From: XN24 sp035514535
GTDB taxonomy: Bacteria; Pseudomonadota; Gammaproteobacteria; Steroidobacterales; XN24
NCBI GenBank assembly: GCA_035514535.1
Contig: DATKAZ010000090.1
Location: 6,782-70,781, forward strand
Direction of reading: 5' to 3'
DNA length: 64,000 nucleotides
Shown: positions 54,428-63,283 of the stretch, one piece after another
Layout: every line of letters begins with the position of its first letter
How positions within the stretch are numbered: position 1 is the first letter of the stretch
Made by a program: the position numbers and the translations under genes
The notes under the pieces: model-generated
What the model saw: only the letters and a program-made list of their open reading frames with translations
What the model was told of the DNA's origin: nothing
Databases searched by the model: none

Positions 54428-55494
54428 CAGATCCGGCAGGCGCCCTCGTCGGACACCATGCAGGGGCCGATCGGCGTGCGCGGCGTGCAGGCAGAGCCAT
54501 AGATGCGGCACTGGTTGGGGTAGATCTTGCCGAGCACGACGCGCGCGCAGTCGCAGCCTTTCGGCATCAGGCCCGCGCGCTTGCGGTCGTGGGCGCCGTA
54601 GTCGGGAAAGTGCAGGCGCGCGTCGCGCGCCGCCAGGTGGGGCCTGAGGCGGTAACCGGATGCCGGGATCGTCCCGATGCCGCGCCAGGAGGCATCCACG
54701 ACATCCATCGTCTCCGCGAGAAACCGCCGCGCGGTCGCATTGCCGCCGGGGCGCGCGACCTCGCGATAGCAGTTATCGAGAAAGCACCGGCCCTCGACGA
54801 CCTGGCGCAGGACCGAGTAGGTTGCCGCGAGCAGGCTCTCGGGGTGGAAGCCGGAGACCGCCGTCGGCAGGCGGTGACGTTCGACGACGAACTGCCATTC
54901 CTCCGGGCCCATGATCGTAGCGACATGGCCGGGCGCTATGAGCGCGTCGAAGCCCGGGTCCTCAGCTTCCAGCAGCAGCGCCACCGCGGGCCACGTCCGC
55001 CGCCCCGACAGCAGCACCAACAGGTTCGGTGGCGCGTCGGCAGCGAGCAGCGCGGCGACCGGCGCGGTGGTCGTCTCGAACCCGGCCGCGAAGAATACGA
55101 CGGGCCGGCAGGGATTGTGCGCAGCGATCTCCGCCGCCTCGAGCGGAGAGGCCACCGGGCGGACATCGCCGCCGGCAGCCTTGGCCTGCTCCAGGCTGCG
55201 GGTCTCCTTGAGTGGCAGGTTGACCGGCACGCGCAGCATGTCGCCGAAACTCACGACGATGGCGTCGGGGTCATGCAGCGCGATCTGCATCGCGTGGTAG
55301 ACGTCCTCTTCGGGGCACACGCACACCGGGCAGCCGGGGCCGGGAATCAGCTCCACCTGCGGCGGCAGGGCACCGCGCAGGCCGGCCATCGAGATCGAGC
55401 GCTCGTGACCGCCGCAGACGTTCATGATGCGGACGCGTGGGGGCAACGGCAGCGCCCGGATGCGGTCGAGCCATGCACGCGCCGTAGTGCTCAC
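54391..55494 (-). CDS. hypD: HypD hydrogenase maturation protein (copy 2)
   Basis: 367 residues. The essential motifs are present: NVCGGHERS, GPGCPVCVCPEEDV, GFETTTAPVAA, and the C-terminal cysteines in GCDCARVVL, QCRIYGSACTPRTPIGPC and SDEGAC. GTG 55494 overlaps the hypB stop by 4 bases (GTGA). It differs strongly from copy 1 at 8877-10007 over most of its length, so this is not a recent duplication. It sits in the complete hypC-A-B-D-F-E operon and is probably the main partner of the HynL pathway. Confidence 0.95.
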   Translation of the reverse strand: MSTTARAWLDRIRALPLPPRVRIMNVCGGHERSISMAGLRGALPPQVELIPGPGCPVCVCPEEDVYHAMQIALHDPDAIVVSFGDMLRVPVNLPLKETRSLEQAKAAGGDVRPVASPLEAAEIAAHNPCRPVVFFAAGFETTTAPVAALLAADAPPNLLVLLSGRRTWPAVALLLEAEDPGFDALIAPGHVATIMGPEEWQFVVERHRLPTAVSGFHPESLLAATYSVLRQVVEGRCFLDNCYREVARPGGNATARRFLAETMDVVDASWRGIGTIPASGYRLRPHLAARDARLHFPDYGAHDRKRAGLMPKGCDCARVVLGKIYPNQCRIYGSACTPRTPIGPCMVSDEGACRIWWSNGVRTREVA

Positions 55495-56387
55495 GCTTTC
55501 GCGGCTCCCTCGTGAACGTTGACGTGCGTATGCTCATGATCGTGGCTGTGGCCGTGGCCGCCGTGCGCGGGATGCACCGCGTGCAGCCGCGTGCCCTCGG
55601 CCTGGACCGCCGGACGGCGCGTCGTGCCGGCCGCGATGCGCGCCCGCTGCGCGACGAGCTCGGCTTCGACCCAGGCGATCCACTGGTCGATGCCGGCGCC
55701 CTTGCGCGGCGAGGCGTGCAGCACCGGAGCCGCTGACCCGATGAGGCGCAGCGCGCGCTCAGCCTCGAGCGGGTCGAAATCGTCGAGGACCGCCAGCAGG
55801 TCGGTCTTCGTGAGGAGCATCAGGTCCGCCGCACGAAACATCACCGGATACTTCGCGGGCTTGTCGTCACCCTCCGTGACCGACAGCAGCGTCACGTTAA
55901 GATGCTGCCCGAGGTCGAAGCTCGCCGGGCACACCAGGTTGCCGACGTTCTCGATGAACACCAGGTCGACGTCATCGAGATTGAGCCGGTGAAGCGCGCT
56001 GTGGACCATGTGGGCGTCCAGGTGGCAGGCGCTGCCGGTGGCGACCTGGATCGCCTCGACGCCCCTGGCGCGAATGCGGGCCGCATCGTTCTCGGTCTCG
56101 AGATCGCCTTCGATGACCACCATGCGCGAGGGATCTACCAGCGCGTCGATCGTCGCCTCGAGCAACGCGGTCTTCCCGGAGCCGGGCGACGACATCAGGT
56201 TGACCGCAAGGATGCCGCGCGCATCGAAATGCGCCCGGTTATGAAGCGCCTGGTGGTCGTTCTCGTCGAGCAGGCTCTTCAGCACGGTGACGGCGGAACG
56301 GCCGTCCGCCGTCTGTTCCAGGCGCCCGCCCGGAGACACGAGGTGGCGGTTGCCGTCAGTGATGTTGCAGCCGCAGGTATCGCACAT
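55491..56387 (-). CDS. hypB: HypB GTPase, nickel insertion
   Basis: 298 residues. It delivers Ni2+ with HypA to the large-subunit precursor. The N-terminal high-affinity nickel motif is MCDTCGCN, the P-loop is SSPGSGKTALLEA (about 66-78), and the metal-site and switch regions are VIEGDLETENDA and CHLDAHMVH. The G4 motif is LTKTDLL. The C-terminus is a His-rich stretch of about 20 residues, which suggests nickel storage; many HypB proteins carry such a tract at the other end, near the N-terminus. 39 bases after hypA. Confidence 0.96.
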   Translation of the reverse strand: MCDTCGCNITDGNRHLVSPGGRLEQTADGRSAVTVLKSLLDENDHQALHNRAHFDARGILAVNLMSSPGSGKTALLEATIDALVDPSRMVVIEGDLETENDAARIRARGVEAIQVATGSACHLDAHMVHSALHRLNLDDVDLVFIENVGNLVCPASFDLGQHLNVTLLSVTEGDDKPAKYPVMFRAADLMLLTKTDLLAVLDDFDPLEAERALRLIGSAAPVLHASPRKGAGIDQWIAWVEAELVAQRARIAAGTTRRPAVQAEGTRLHAVHPAHGGHGHSHDHEHTHVNVHEGAAKA

Positions 56388-56426
56388 GGCGAACTCCCAA
56401 TGAAAAAGTGGACGACACTTTAAACT

Positions 56427-56798
56427 CTATGACAATGCTGCCGGCGCTGCCGTGGCGGTCGCCAGCTCCACGGACTCGAGCAACATCTCGTTGCCCGACA
56501 CCAGGCGAACGCGATAGCCGTTGCAGGCGCCGCACAGCATGCGATTGGGCGCCGCGTCGGTGCGGGCTCCGCACTCATTGCACTGCACAACGACCGCCGC
56601 GGCCTCGATCACGAGCTCGGCATCCGCCGCGATCGTCCCTGCGGCGGCGAGCGGGAAGGCCTGGCGCAGCAGCGACGCTTCCACACCCGACAGCGGGCCG
56701 ATGCGCAGCCGGACGAGCTCCACGGCGCCGCCACCGTTGGCCGCTGACACGGTCTCGAGCTGCGTTACGAGGGCCTGGCAGACAGACAGTTCGTGCAT
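56427..56798 (-). CDS. hypA: HypA nickel chaperone
   Basis: 123 residues. It starts MHELSVCQAL, where His2 and Glu3 form the nickel site. The zinc domain has the cysteine pairs CNEC and CGAC (about residues 73-91). It delivers nickel with HypB. It starts 3 bases after the hypC stop, so it is tightly coupled. Slightly longer than E. coli HypA (116) because of an Ala-rich tail. Confidence 0.95.
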   Translation of the reverse strand: MHELSVCQALVTQLETVSAANGGGAVELVRLRIGPLSGVEASLLRQAFPLAAAGTIAADAELVIEAAAVVVQCNECGARTDAAPNRMLCGACNGYRVRLVSGNEMLLESVELATATAAPAALS

Positions 56799-56801
56799 CG
56801 C

Positions 56802-57035
56802 TCAGGCACCGCCTTCATTGGCCAGCATCCGGTCGTAGATTTCCCAGGCGGAGCGCGCGTCCTGTTCCGTCATCTTCTGAATGGCATAGCCGACGTGGAC
56901 CATGACGAACTCGCCGATATCCACCGGCTCGTCCTGCATCATGAAAAGGCTGACGTCGCGCTCGATGCCCTTGGCCTCGCAGCGCGCCAGGTAGCCGTCC
57001 ACGGCGATGACTTTCATCGGGATGCCAAGGCACAT
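56802..57035 (-). CDS. hypC: HypC/HupF-type hydrogenase maturation chaperone (copy 2)
   Basis: 77 residues, starting MCLGIPMKVIAVDGYLARCE with the essential Cys2; the segment GEFVMVHVGYAIQKMTEQDA is characteristic. First gene of the minus-strand hyp operon. It is divergent from the maturation protease gene, with 149 bases between the starts that must carry promoters for both operons; I could not identify boxes there with confidence. Its sequence differs from HypC copy 1. Confidence 0.94.
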   Translation of the reverse strand: MCLGIPMKVIAVDGYLARCEAKGIERDVSLFMMQDEPVDIGEFVMVHVGYAIQKMTEQDARSAWEIYDRMLANEGGA

Positions 57036-57184
57036 GAACAAGGTCTCCGATATTCGATTCCCGGGAGGATCAAGCTGCCATCCGGCCGCCCGCGGCGCAA
57101 GCTCGTAGATGTCCTGATGCGGACGATTCTCATCCCGGTATGCTGCGGCCACGCCCCTGGTCTTGCCGGCGCGGAGTTTCGCGG

Positions 57185-57691
57185 ATGTCAGAAGCAGAGC
57201 ATGTGAAGCACGGCACGCTGGTCCTCGGCGTCGGCAACACGATCCTGACGGACGAGGGGATCGGCCCGTGGGTGGTGGAGCGCCTGCGCGCATTGAATCC
57301 GGAGGTGCTCGACGTCACGTGGATGGATGGCGGCACGCTGAGCTTCTCGATCGCCACCTGCGTCGAAGACGCCGACCGGCTGATCGTGGTCGATGCGACG
57401 GAGCTGCGCTCGAGCCCCGGCACCGTGCGGGTCTTCGTGGACGAGGAGATGGACAGGATGCTTGGCGGGCATGGACGCAGCATTCACGAAGTCGGCCTCA
57501 TGGACCTGATGAACATGGCGCGTCTGACCGAACGCCTGCCGCGACGGCGGGCGCTCGTCGGGATCCAGCCCGAGAGCATCGACTGGGGCACGGAGCCGAG
57601 TCCCGCCGTGGGCGCGGCGATGCCCGCGGCGGCGCGCGCGGTGGCCGCCCTGATCGAGGAGTGGACGGGCGTGTCGATCGTCGCCGGTTGA
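57185..57691 (+). CDS. hynD: [NiFe] hydrogenase maturation protease (HynD/HupD type)
   Basis: 168 residues. This nickel-dependent endopeptidase clips the C-terminal tail of the large subunit after metal insertion. The family motif is VLGVGNTILTDEGIGPWVVE, with nickel-binding Glu about residue 24 and Asp in the VVDATELRS block; the conserved His is in GGHGRSIHEVGL. ATG 57185; an upstream in-frame start adds only basic residues. It heads the plus-strand hydrogenase operon. The matching substrate site in HynL is described under that gene. Confidence 0.92.
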   Translation: MSEAEHVKHGTLVLGVGNTILTDEGIGPWVVERLRALNPEVLDVTWMDGGTLSFSIATCVEDADRLIVVDATELRSSPGTVRVFVDEEMDRMLGGHGRSIHEVGLMDLMNMARLTERLPRRRALVGIQPESIDWGTEPSPAVGAAMPAAARAVAALIEEWTGVSIVAG

Positions 57692-57718
57692 GGCCTGTAG
57701 CGATGTGTGAATTGCGTA

Positions 57719-57747
57719 TTGATGGCTCATTGGCGACCGCATAGATT
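57719..57747 (+). promoter_or_regulatory. Possible promoter before the hupH-hynS genes
   Basis: TTGATG (57719-57724), a 17-bp spacer and TAGATT (57742-57747) give a plausible but imperfect sigma-70 promoter inside the 140-bp gap between the protease and hupH genes. The gap is the longest in this operon, which supports a second start there. A sigma-54 site was looked for and not found. Confidence 0.3.
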
Positions 57748-57831
57748 GCTCACTAAGGTATTGAAGCAAGGACGAAGTCCGATGCGCGACGAGCGTCCGT
57801 GAGGACGCATGCCGCGCTCGGCGGAGGCACG

Positions 57832-58257
57832 ATGGACCGTCTCTCGGGGATCGGGGTCAAAGTCGAGTCGGGCCAGGGACTGGAGCCCGAACTCCGCGGC
57901 AACGCGCTACCCCTGCTGCACGAAATCCGCCACGCGCTCGCCCGCCTGATCGAGGAGGGCGAGCCGACCACAATCGACGTCCAGAGTCTGCCGATGGGTC
58001 CGGGCGATCTGCGGCGTCTGCTCGACGCGCTCGGCGAAGGCGAAGTCAGGGCGGAGCTCGAGGCGCTGGGCAAGACCGTGATGCGCGAGTCGCGCTATTC
58101 GGGCGTCTGGATCATCGAGCATTTGAACGGCTCCGGCGGGGTCGCCAGCCGTTTTATCGAGATCAGCTGGGTGCCGTCGCTCCTGCAGGCGCAGGTCGAG
58201 GACGTCCAGAAAGGTCTCACGGAGCTTGCCGACGCCCTGGCGACGGCCGGTAACTGA
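57832..58257 (+). CDS. HupH/HyaF C-terminal-domain hydrogenase accessory protein
   Basis: 141 residues, matching the HupH_C domain: LLHEIRHALARLIEEGEPTTIDVQSLPMGPGD, LGEGEVRAELEALG and a SGVWIIEHLNGSGG block. Full HupH/HyaF/HoxQ proteins are about twice as long and protect or deliver the small-subunit FeS clusters; here only one domain is present, so it is either a short family variant or a single-domain form. GGAGG upstream of ATG 57832. It lies directly ahead of hynS, which fits a small-subunit role. Confidence 0.82.
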   Translation: MDRLSGIGVKVESGQGLEPELRGNALPLLHEIRHALARLIEEGEPTTIDVQSLPMGPGDLRRLLDALGEGEVRAELEALGKTVMRESRYSGVWIIEHLNGSGGVASRFIEISWVPSLLQAQVEDVQKGLTELADALATAGN

Positions 58258-58313
58258 AGCCGATTGAAGGCCCTTGTGAAATGGAATGGCAGGGCAGTGC
58301 GGAGGAGCACAGC

Positions 58314-59375
58314 ATGGCAGCAAATAACACCGTAGGCGACGTCCTCCGGGCGAACGGCGTCAGCCGGCGCGGATTCATGAAGTTTTGCGCAGCCACGGCG
58401 TCCATGATGGCGTTGCCGCCAGGCATGGTAAGCACGGTCGCCGCGGCGATCGAGAACGCACGGCGTCCGTCGGTCCTCTGGCTGCCGTTCCAGGAGTGCA
58501 CCGGTTGCACCGAGTCGCTGACGCGCTCGCACACGCCGACCGTCGAGGGGCTGATCTTCGACGCGGTGTCGCTGGATTATCACCACACTCTGCAGGCGGC
58601 CGCCGGGCAGCGTGCCGAGGATGCACTGCACAAGGCGATGGAGGAGAACTACGGCAACTACCTGTTGCTCGTGGACGGCTCCATTCCGACCGGTGATTAC
58701 GAGGCGTATTCCTGTACGAACGGCCACACGCATCTCTCGATGCTCAAGGAAGCTGCGGCTGGTGCAGCCGCCATCGTCACGATCGGCACTTGCGCCGCAT
58801 ACGGTGGTATCCCGAAAGCCAATCCCAACCCGACCGAGGCGGTCGGCGTACAGGACATCATCAAGGACAAGCCGATCATCAATGTGCCGGGCTGCCCCCC
58901 GATTCCGACGGTGATTACGGGCGTGCTCGCGCATTACCTGACGTTCGGCACGATCCCCGAACTCGACAAGTTCGGCCGGCCTATGGCCTTCTACGGCCAG
59001 AATATCCACGATCGCTGCTATCGCCGTCCGTTCTACGATCGCGGCCAGTTCGCGAATTCCTTCGACGACGAGGGTGCGAAGAAGGGTTACTGCCTGTTCA
59101 AGCTCGGCTGCAAGGGGCCGGTGACGTACAACGCCTGTGCCACCCTGAAGTGGAACGAGGGCGTCAGCTGGCCGGTGCAGTCCGGGCATGGCTGCCTGGG
59201 GTGCTCGGAACCCGACTTCTGGGACAAGGGCAGCTTCTATCGGCCGGTCTCCGCCGCCTACTGGGGCGACGTCAAGACAATCGGTATCACTGCCGCCGCC
59301 GGCGCCGCCGCCGCCCTCGCCGCAGGCGCGCTGGCCCGCGGCAAGCAGAAGAAGGCGCAGGAGGAGCAGGCATGA
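58314..59375 (+). CDS. hynS: [NiFe] hydrogenase small subunit (group 1e-like)
   Basis: 353-residue FeS electron-transfer subunit. It has a Tat signal SRRGFMKFC (R18, R19) for folded export, and the proximal cluster site ECTGCTES (C62, C65) with later TIGTCAAYGG and VPGCPP. The cysteine-rich part for medial and distal clusters includes GYCLFKLGCKGP and HGCLGCSEPDFWD, and a C-terminal hydrophobic anchor is visible (TIGITAAAGAAAALAAGAL). The extra cysteines of oxygen-tolerant group 1d enzymes (CTCC, WGC) are absent. ATG 58314 with GGAGGA upstream. Its stop overlaps isp1 by 4 bases. Confidence 0.95.
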   Translation: MAANNTVGDVLRANGVSRRGFMKFCAATASMMALPPGMVSTVAAAIENARRPSVLWLPFQECTGCTESLTRSHTPTVEGLIFDAVSLDYHHTLQAAAGQRAEDALHKAMEENYGNYLLLVDGSIPTGDYEAYSCTNGHTHLSMLKEAAAGAAAIVTIGTCAAYGGIPKANPNPTEAVGVQDIIKDKPIINVPGCPPIPTVITGVLAHYLTFGTIPELDKFGRPMAFYGQNIHDRCYRRPFYDRGQFANSFDDEGAKKGYCLFKLGCKGPVTYNACATLKWNEGVSWPVQSGHGCLGCSEPDFWDKGSFYRPVSAAYWGDVKTIGITAAAGAAAALAAGALARGKQKKAQEEQA

Positions 59376-60052
59376 ACGAGGGACTGTACCTGCAGGGCAT
59401 GTCGCTGCTCGATTTTGCCCGCGGCCCCGCGCTGCGCTGGGCCGTCGCCATCTTCGTGATCGGGGTCGTCTGGCGGCTGGGGGCGCTGTTGCTGTACAAG
59501 CGGCAGGACCTGTCCAGGCCCAGGGGCGCGACGTTCGCGGGCGGAGCAAAGACTCTGTTGACCCGCTCTGCGCCCCCACATGAGCTCGAGAAGGACATCA
59601 AGTTCCAGCACTACTCCGGCTATGCCTGGCACATCAGCATGTTCATCGTATTGCTGTTCGGCACGCCGCACATGCTGTTTTTCAAGGGCATCCTGGGCTT
59701 CGGCTGGCCGACGCTGCCGACCGTGTACATCACGGTGTTGAGCGTGCTCACGACGGCCATCCTGCTGGTGCTGCTCGCGCGACGCGTGATGAATCCCGTG
59801 CTGCGGAAGATTTCGACCACGGATGACTACATCAGCTGGTTCATGGCGTTCCTGCCTTTCCTGACGGGGCTGATGGCCTACATGCACGTCACTTTCGGCA
59901 TGCGGTACGAGACGGTGCTGGCGTTGCACATCCTTAGCATCTGCCTGCTGCTGGTCTGGTTCCCGTTCGGCAAGCTGATGCACGCCGTGATGATCTGGCC
60001 GTCCCGCTACAAGGTCGGGGCCGCCTTCGCGCGCAGGGGAGTACGGGCATGA
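59372..60052 (+). CDS. isp1: Isp1, hydrogenase-linked b-type cytochrome subunit
   Basis: 226 residues with about five TM helices, related to the NarI/HdrE-type cytochrome b. Histidine candidates for haem are in QHYSGYAWHISMFIVLLFG, HMLFF and ALHILSICLLLVWFPFGKLMHAVM. It should pass electrons between the hydrogenase dimer and the quinone pool. The order hynS-isp1-isp2-hynL is known from Thiocapsa, Allochromatium and Aquifex and is diagnostic of the group 1e enzymes. Overlaps both neighbours by 4 bases (ATGA). Confidence 0.9.
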   Translation: MNEGLYLQGMSLLDFARGPALRWAVAIFVIGVVWRLGALLLYKRQDLSRPRGATFAGGAKTLLTRSAPPHELEKDIKFQHYSGYAWHISMFIVLLFGTPHMLFFKGILGFGWPTLPTVYITVLSVLTTAILLVLLARRVMNPVLRKISTTDDYISWFMAFLPFLTGLMAYMHVTFGMRYETVLALHILSICLLLVWFPFGKLMHAVMIWPSRYKVGAAFARRGVRA

Positions 60053-61377
60053 GCGCGACCATGATTCCGGATTACGGCGTGCTGGGCGCTCGCGCGGCAG
60101 CCGGCGTAAAACCGACGACCCTTTCGGACGACCAGCAAGTCGCCCGCGCCAAGGCCGCCTTCATCGCCGGTATGACGGGCGATATGGCGACTTACCTCGA
60201 ATCCTGCATTCACTGCGGAATGTGTGCCGAGGCGTGTCACTTCTACATCGCCACGGGCGACGCCAAGTACACGCCGATCTACAAGGCCGAACCGCTGAAG
60301 AAGGTCTACCGTCGCGAACTGGCGCCGATGCGTTGGCTCTACCGGCTTACGACGCGGGACATCACCGTCGAGGATCTCGCGGACTGGCAGGAGCTGGCCT
60401 ACGACTCCTGCACCCAGTGCGGGCGGTGCAGTTTGCTCTGCCCGATGGGCATTCACATCCAGAGCATGATCCAGGTCGTGCGTAACGGCCTTGAGGCCGC
60501 AGGGATGGCGCCGGCCGAATTGCAGGCCCTGTGCGAGGAACAGTCCGACAAGGCATCGATCCTCGGCGCGGGGCCCGACAAGCTGCGCGAGGTCGTGGAG
60601 CGCGTCCGTGCCCAGGGCATCGAAGTGCCGCTGGACAAGGACCAGGCGGAAGTCATGGTGCTCTCTTCGGCGCTGGACTTCCTCAAGGATGACGGCGTGG
60701 TGGCTGCCACCGCCAGGATCATGAACAAGGTCGGCGCGGACTGGACGATCCGCAGCGACGGCTTCGAGTCCGCGAATTTCGGCGCCCTCGCCGGCGACGT
60801 GCGGGCCCAGCGGCGCATCAGCAATCGCATCATCGACGCCGCGATCGCTACCGGGGCGAAGAAGGTGATCGTGGCCGAGTGCGGCCACGCCTACCCGGTG
60901 TTGCGTTGGGAAGCCGCGACGCTTTACGGCCAGGAACTGCCCTTCGAGTTCCTGTCCGTGGCCGAGTTCCTCGGCCAGGAACTCCAGGCCGGCCGCCTCA
61001 AGCTGAAGAACGCCGGCAACGGCGCGAGCCATGTCACTTTCCACGACCCGTGCAAGATTGGCCGGATGGGCGGTTCGTTCGACGACGCCCGGCAGGTACT
61101 GGATGCGCTCGGACTGAAGCTCACGGAGATGGAGTCCCACGGCCGCACGAATCTCTGCTGCGGCGGCGGCGGGGGCGTCGCGATGCTGAAGAGCGCCCAG
61201 CACATTCGCGAGCAGGCCTTCGAGCTGAAGCGCGAGGAAGTGGAGCGGACCGGTGCGCAGTCGGTCGTGACCGCCTGCAACACCTGCATGCAGAGTCTCG
61301 AAATGGGCAAGGCGCGACTGAACTGGGACAAGGACGTCGTGAATCTCGTCAACCTGGTCAGCGACAGCCTGGCCTGA
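60049..61377 (+). CDS. isp2: Isp2, heterodisulfide reductase-like FeS subunit
   Basis: 442-residue cytosolic or membrane-associated protein related to HdrD. Two 4Fe4S sites are near the N-terminus (CIHCGMCAEACH about residue 46 and CTQCGRCSLLCP about 117). Two CCG-type regions follow, the first degenerate (VAECGHAYPVL) and the second typical (HDPCKIGRMGG with NLCCGGGGGVAM and CNTCMQSL). It probably works with Isp1 in quinone- or disulfide-linked electron transfer. Start ATG overlaps isp1. 49 bases separate it from hynL, where AAGGA precedes the next start. Confidence 0.92.
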   Translation: MSATMIPDYGVLGARAAAGVKPTTLSDDQQVARAKAAFIAGMTGDMATYLESCIHCGMCAEACHFYIATGDAKYTPIYKAEPLKKVYRRELAPMRWLYRLTTRDITVEDLADWQELAYDSCTQCGRCSLLCPMGIHIQSMIQVVRNGLEAAGMAPAELQALCEEQSDKASILGAGPDKLREVVERVRAQGIEVPLDKDQAEVMVLSSALDFLKDDGVVAATARIMNKVGADWTIRSDGFESANFGALAGDVRAQRRISNRIIDAAIATGAKKVIVAECGHAYPVLRWEAATLYGQELPFEFLSVAEFLGQELQAGRLKLKNAGNGASHVTFHDPCKIGRMGGSFDDARQVLDALGLKLTEMESHGRTNLCCGGGGGVAMLKSAQHIREQAFELKREEVERTGAQSVVTACNTCMQSLEMGKARLNWDKDVVNLVNLVSDSLA

Positions 61378-61426
61378 GCCCGGCACGCCGGCAGCGAACG
61401 ACTTACAAGGATCGGGGTAATTAACT

Positions 61427-63160
61427 ATGAGCAATCGAGTCGTCGTCGACCCGATCACCCGCATCGAAGGCCACCTCCGCGTCGAGGTGCAGATGCAGGG
61501 CGATCGCATCCAGCAGGCGTACTCTTCGGGCACGATGGTACGCGGTATCGAGATCATCCTGCGCGGTCGCGACCCGCGCGATGCGTGGGCGTTCACCCAG
61601 CGCATCTGCGGCGTCTGCACCCTGGTGCACGGCATGGCGTCGATCCGGGCGGTGGAAGATGCCCTGAAGTACGAGATCCCGCCGAACGCACAGCTGATCC
61701 GCAACCTGATGATCGGCGCGCAATTTGTGCATGACCATGTCATGCACTTCTATCACCTGCACGCGCTCGACTGGGTCGACGTCGTGTCGGCGCTGAGCGC
61801 CAACCCGGCCGCCACGGCGGACTTGGCCAAGGCGGTCTCCCCGAGCTGGCCGAAGTCTTCCGAGGGCTATTTCCGCGACGTACAGAAGAAGCTGCAGGGC
61901 TTCGTCGAGGGCGGACAGCTGGGTATTTTCGCGAATGCGTATTGGGGCCACCCGGCCTACAAGTTGCCGCCCGAAGCCAACCTCATGGCGGTGGCGCATT
62001 ACCTCGAAGCGCTTGCCTGGCAGCGTGATGCCGCCAAGCTGCACGCGATCTTCGGCGGCAGGAACCCGCACCCGAACTTCGTGGTCGGCGGCGTGCCGAG
62101 CCCCATCGATCTGAACTCGGATTCGGCGATCAATGCCGAGCGCCTGTCCATGGTGCAGAACATCATCAGCATGATGACGACCTTCGTCGACCAGGTGTAC
62201 GTGCCCGATACGCTGGCCATCGCCGGGTTCTACAAGGACTGGTTCGGCCGCGGCGAAGGCCTCGGCAACTTCCTGTCCTTCGGCGACCTGCCGTCGAAGA
62301 CCATGAACGACGTCGACAGCTTCCTGTTCCCGCGCGGCGCGATCATCGGTAAGAATCTCAGCGATATTCAAGAAGTGGATCTTGCGGATCCAAACGGCGT
62401 CCAGGAGTTCGCCTCGCATTCCTGGTACGACTATTCGGGCGGCAAAGACCAGGGCCTGCATCCCTGGGAGGGCGAAACCAAGCTCGACTACCAGGGGCGC
62501 GGCGGCCCGCAGCCGCCCTACAAGCAGCTCAACGTGGAGGACGGCTACAGCTGGCTGAAGTCGCCGCGCTGGAAAGGCCACTCGATGGAGGTCGGCCCGC
62601 TGGCCCGCGTGTTGCTGATGTACGCTCGCGGCCACGACCAGACCCGGGAACTCGTCGACTACACGCTCCGCACCATGGATGCACCGGTCTCCGCACTGTT
62701 CTCGACGCTGGGCCGCACGGCGGCACGGACGCTGGAGACGAAGATCGTCGCCGACGCGATGCAGGGCTGGCTGGACCAGCTGCTGGACAACATCCGGGCC
62801 GGCGACACGAAGACCTTTAACGAGATCAAGTGGGAGCCGTCATCCTGGCCGAAGGAAGCCAGGGGCGTGGGCGTGCACGAGGCGCCGCGCGGCGGGCTGT
62901 CGCACTGGGTCGTCATCAAGAACGGCCTGATCGACAACTACCAGTGCGTGGTGCCAAGCACGTGGAACGCCGGTCCGCGTGACCCGCAAGGCGTGCCGGG
63001 GGCCTACGAGGCGGCGCTGGAGGATAATCACCAGCTGTACGATCCGGAGCAGCCGGTCGAGATCCTGCGTACCATCCACAGCTTCGATCCCTGCCTGGCC
63101 TGCGCCGTCCACGTGACGGATCCGGACGGCAAGGAGCTGGTGCAGGTCAAGGCCTTGTAA
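61427..63160 (+). CDS. hynL: [NiFe] hydrogenase large subunit (group 1e-like)
   Basis: 577 residues carrying the Ni-Fe active site. The four metal cysteines are in QRICGVCTLVHG (C61, C64) and DPCLACAVHV (C556, C559). Cleavage is predicted after H562, removing a 15-residue tail, by the protease at 57185-57691. The N-terminus VVVDPITRIEGHLRVEV is the family signature. Exported with HynS through its Tat signal. It is last in the operon, as in other hyn loci with isp1/isp2, and a strong hairpin follows. Confidence 0.96.
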   Translation: MSNRVVVDPITRIEGHLRVEVQMQGDRIQQAYSSGTMVRGIEIILRGRDPRDAWAFTQRICGVCTLVHGMASIRAVEDALKYEIPPNAQLIRNLMIGAQFVHDHVMHFYHLHALDWVDVVSALSANPAATADLAKAVSPSWPKSSEGYFRDVQKKLQGFVEGGQLGIFANAYWGHPAYKLPPEANLMAVAHYLEALAWQRDAAKLHAIFGGRNPHPNFVVGGVPSPIDLNSDSAINAERLSMVQNIISMMTTFVDQVYVPDTLAIAGFYKDWFGRGEGLGNFLSFGDLPSKTMNDVDSFLFPRGAIIGKNLSDIQEVDLADPNGVQEFASHSWYDYSGGKDQGLHPWEGETKLDYQGRGGPQPPYKQLNVEDGYSWLKSPRWKGHSMEVGPLARVLLMYARGHDQTRELVDYTLRTMDAPVSALFSTLGRTAARTLETKIVADAMQGWLDQLLDNIRAGDTKTFNEIKWEPSSWPKEARGVGVHEAPRGGLSHWVVIKNGLIDNYQCVVPSTWNAGPRDPQGVPGAYEAALEDNHQLYDPEQPVEILRTIHSFDPCLACAVHVTDPDGKELVQVKAL

Positions 63161-63200
63161 ACGCCCGGCGCAGGCTTTCGCCCGCGCGGCGGCCACCTCG

Positions 63201-63226
63201 GAAAGCCCGGCACCGGCCGGGCTTTC
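63201..63226 (+). terminator. Rho-independent-type hairpin after hynL
   Basis: A perfect 11-bp stem (GAAAGCCCGGC / GCCGGGCTTTC) with a 4-base loop lies 40 bases after the hynL stop. The trailing T-run is short and lies within the stem's 3' arm (TTTCT), so it is a strong hairpin with a weak U-tract, likely ending the hydrogenase transcript before the mscS-like gene. Confidence 0.78.
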
Positions 63227-63283
63227 TGCTATGCGCGGGATGGTATGCTGCACCGGGTTTTGAGGGTGCCCGGGAGGCCTCCG

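Noticed and set aside
57692..57831. Sigma-54 (GG-N10-GC) promoter before hupH-hynS
   Set aside because: TGGC and TTGC elements are present, but the spacing between GG and GC is 14, not 10; a sigma-70-like pair fits better.
58314..63160. Oxygen-tolerant group 1d hydrogenase (HyaAB/HoxKG)
   Set aside because: The extra proximal-cluster cysteines are missing, and Isp1/Isp2 replace the HyaC-type cytochrome.
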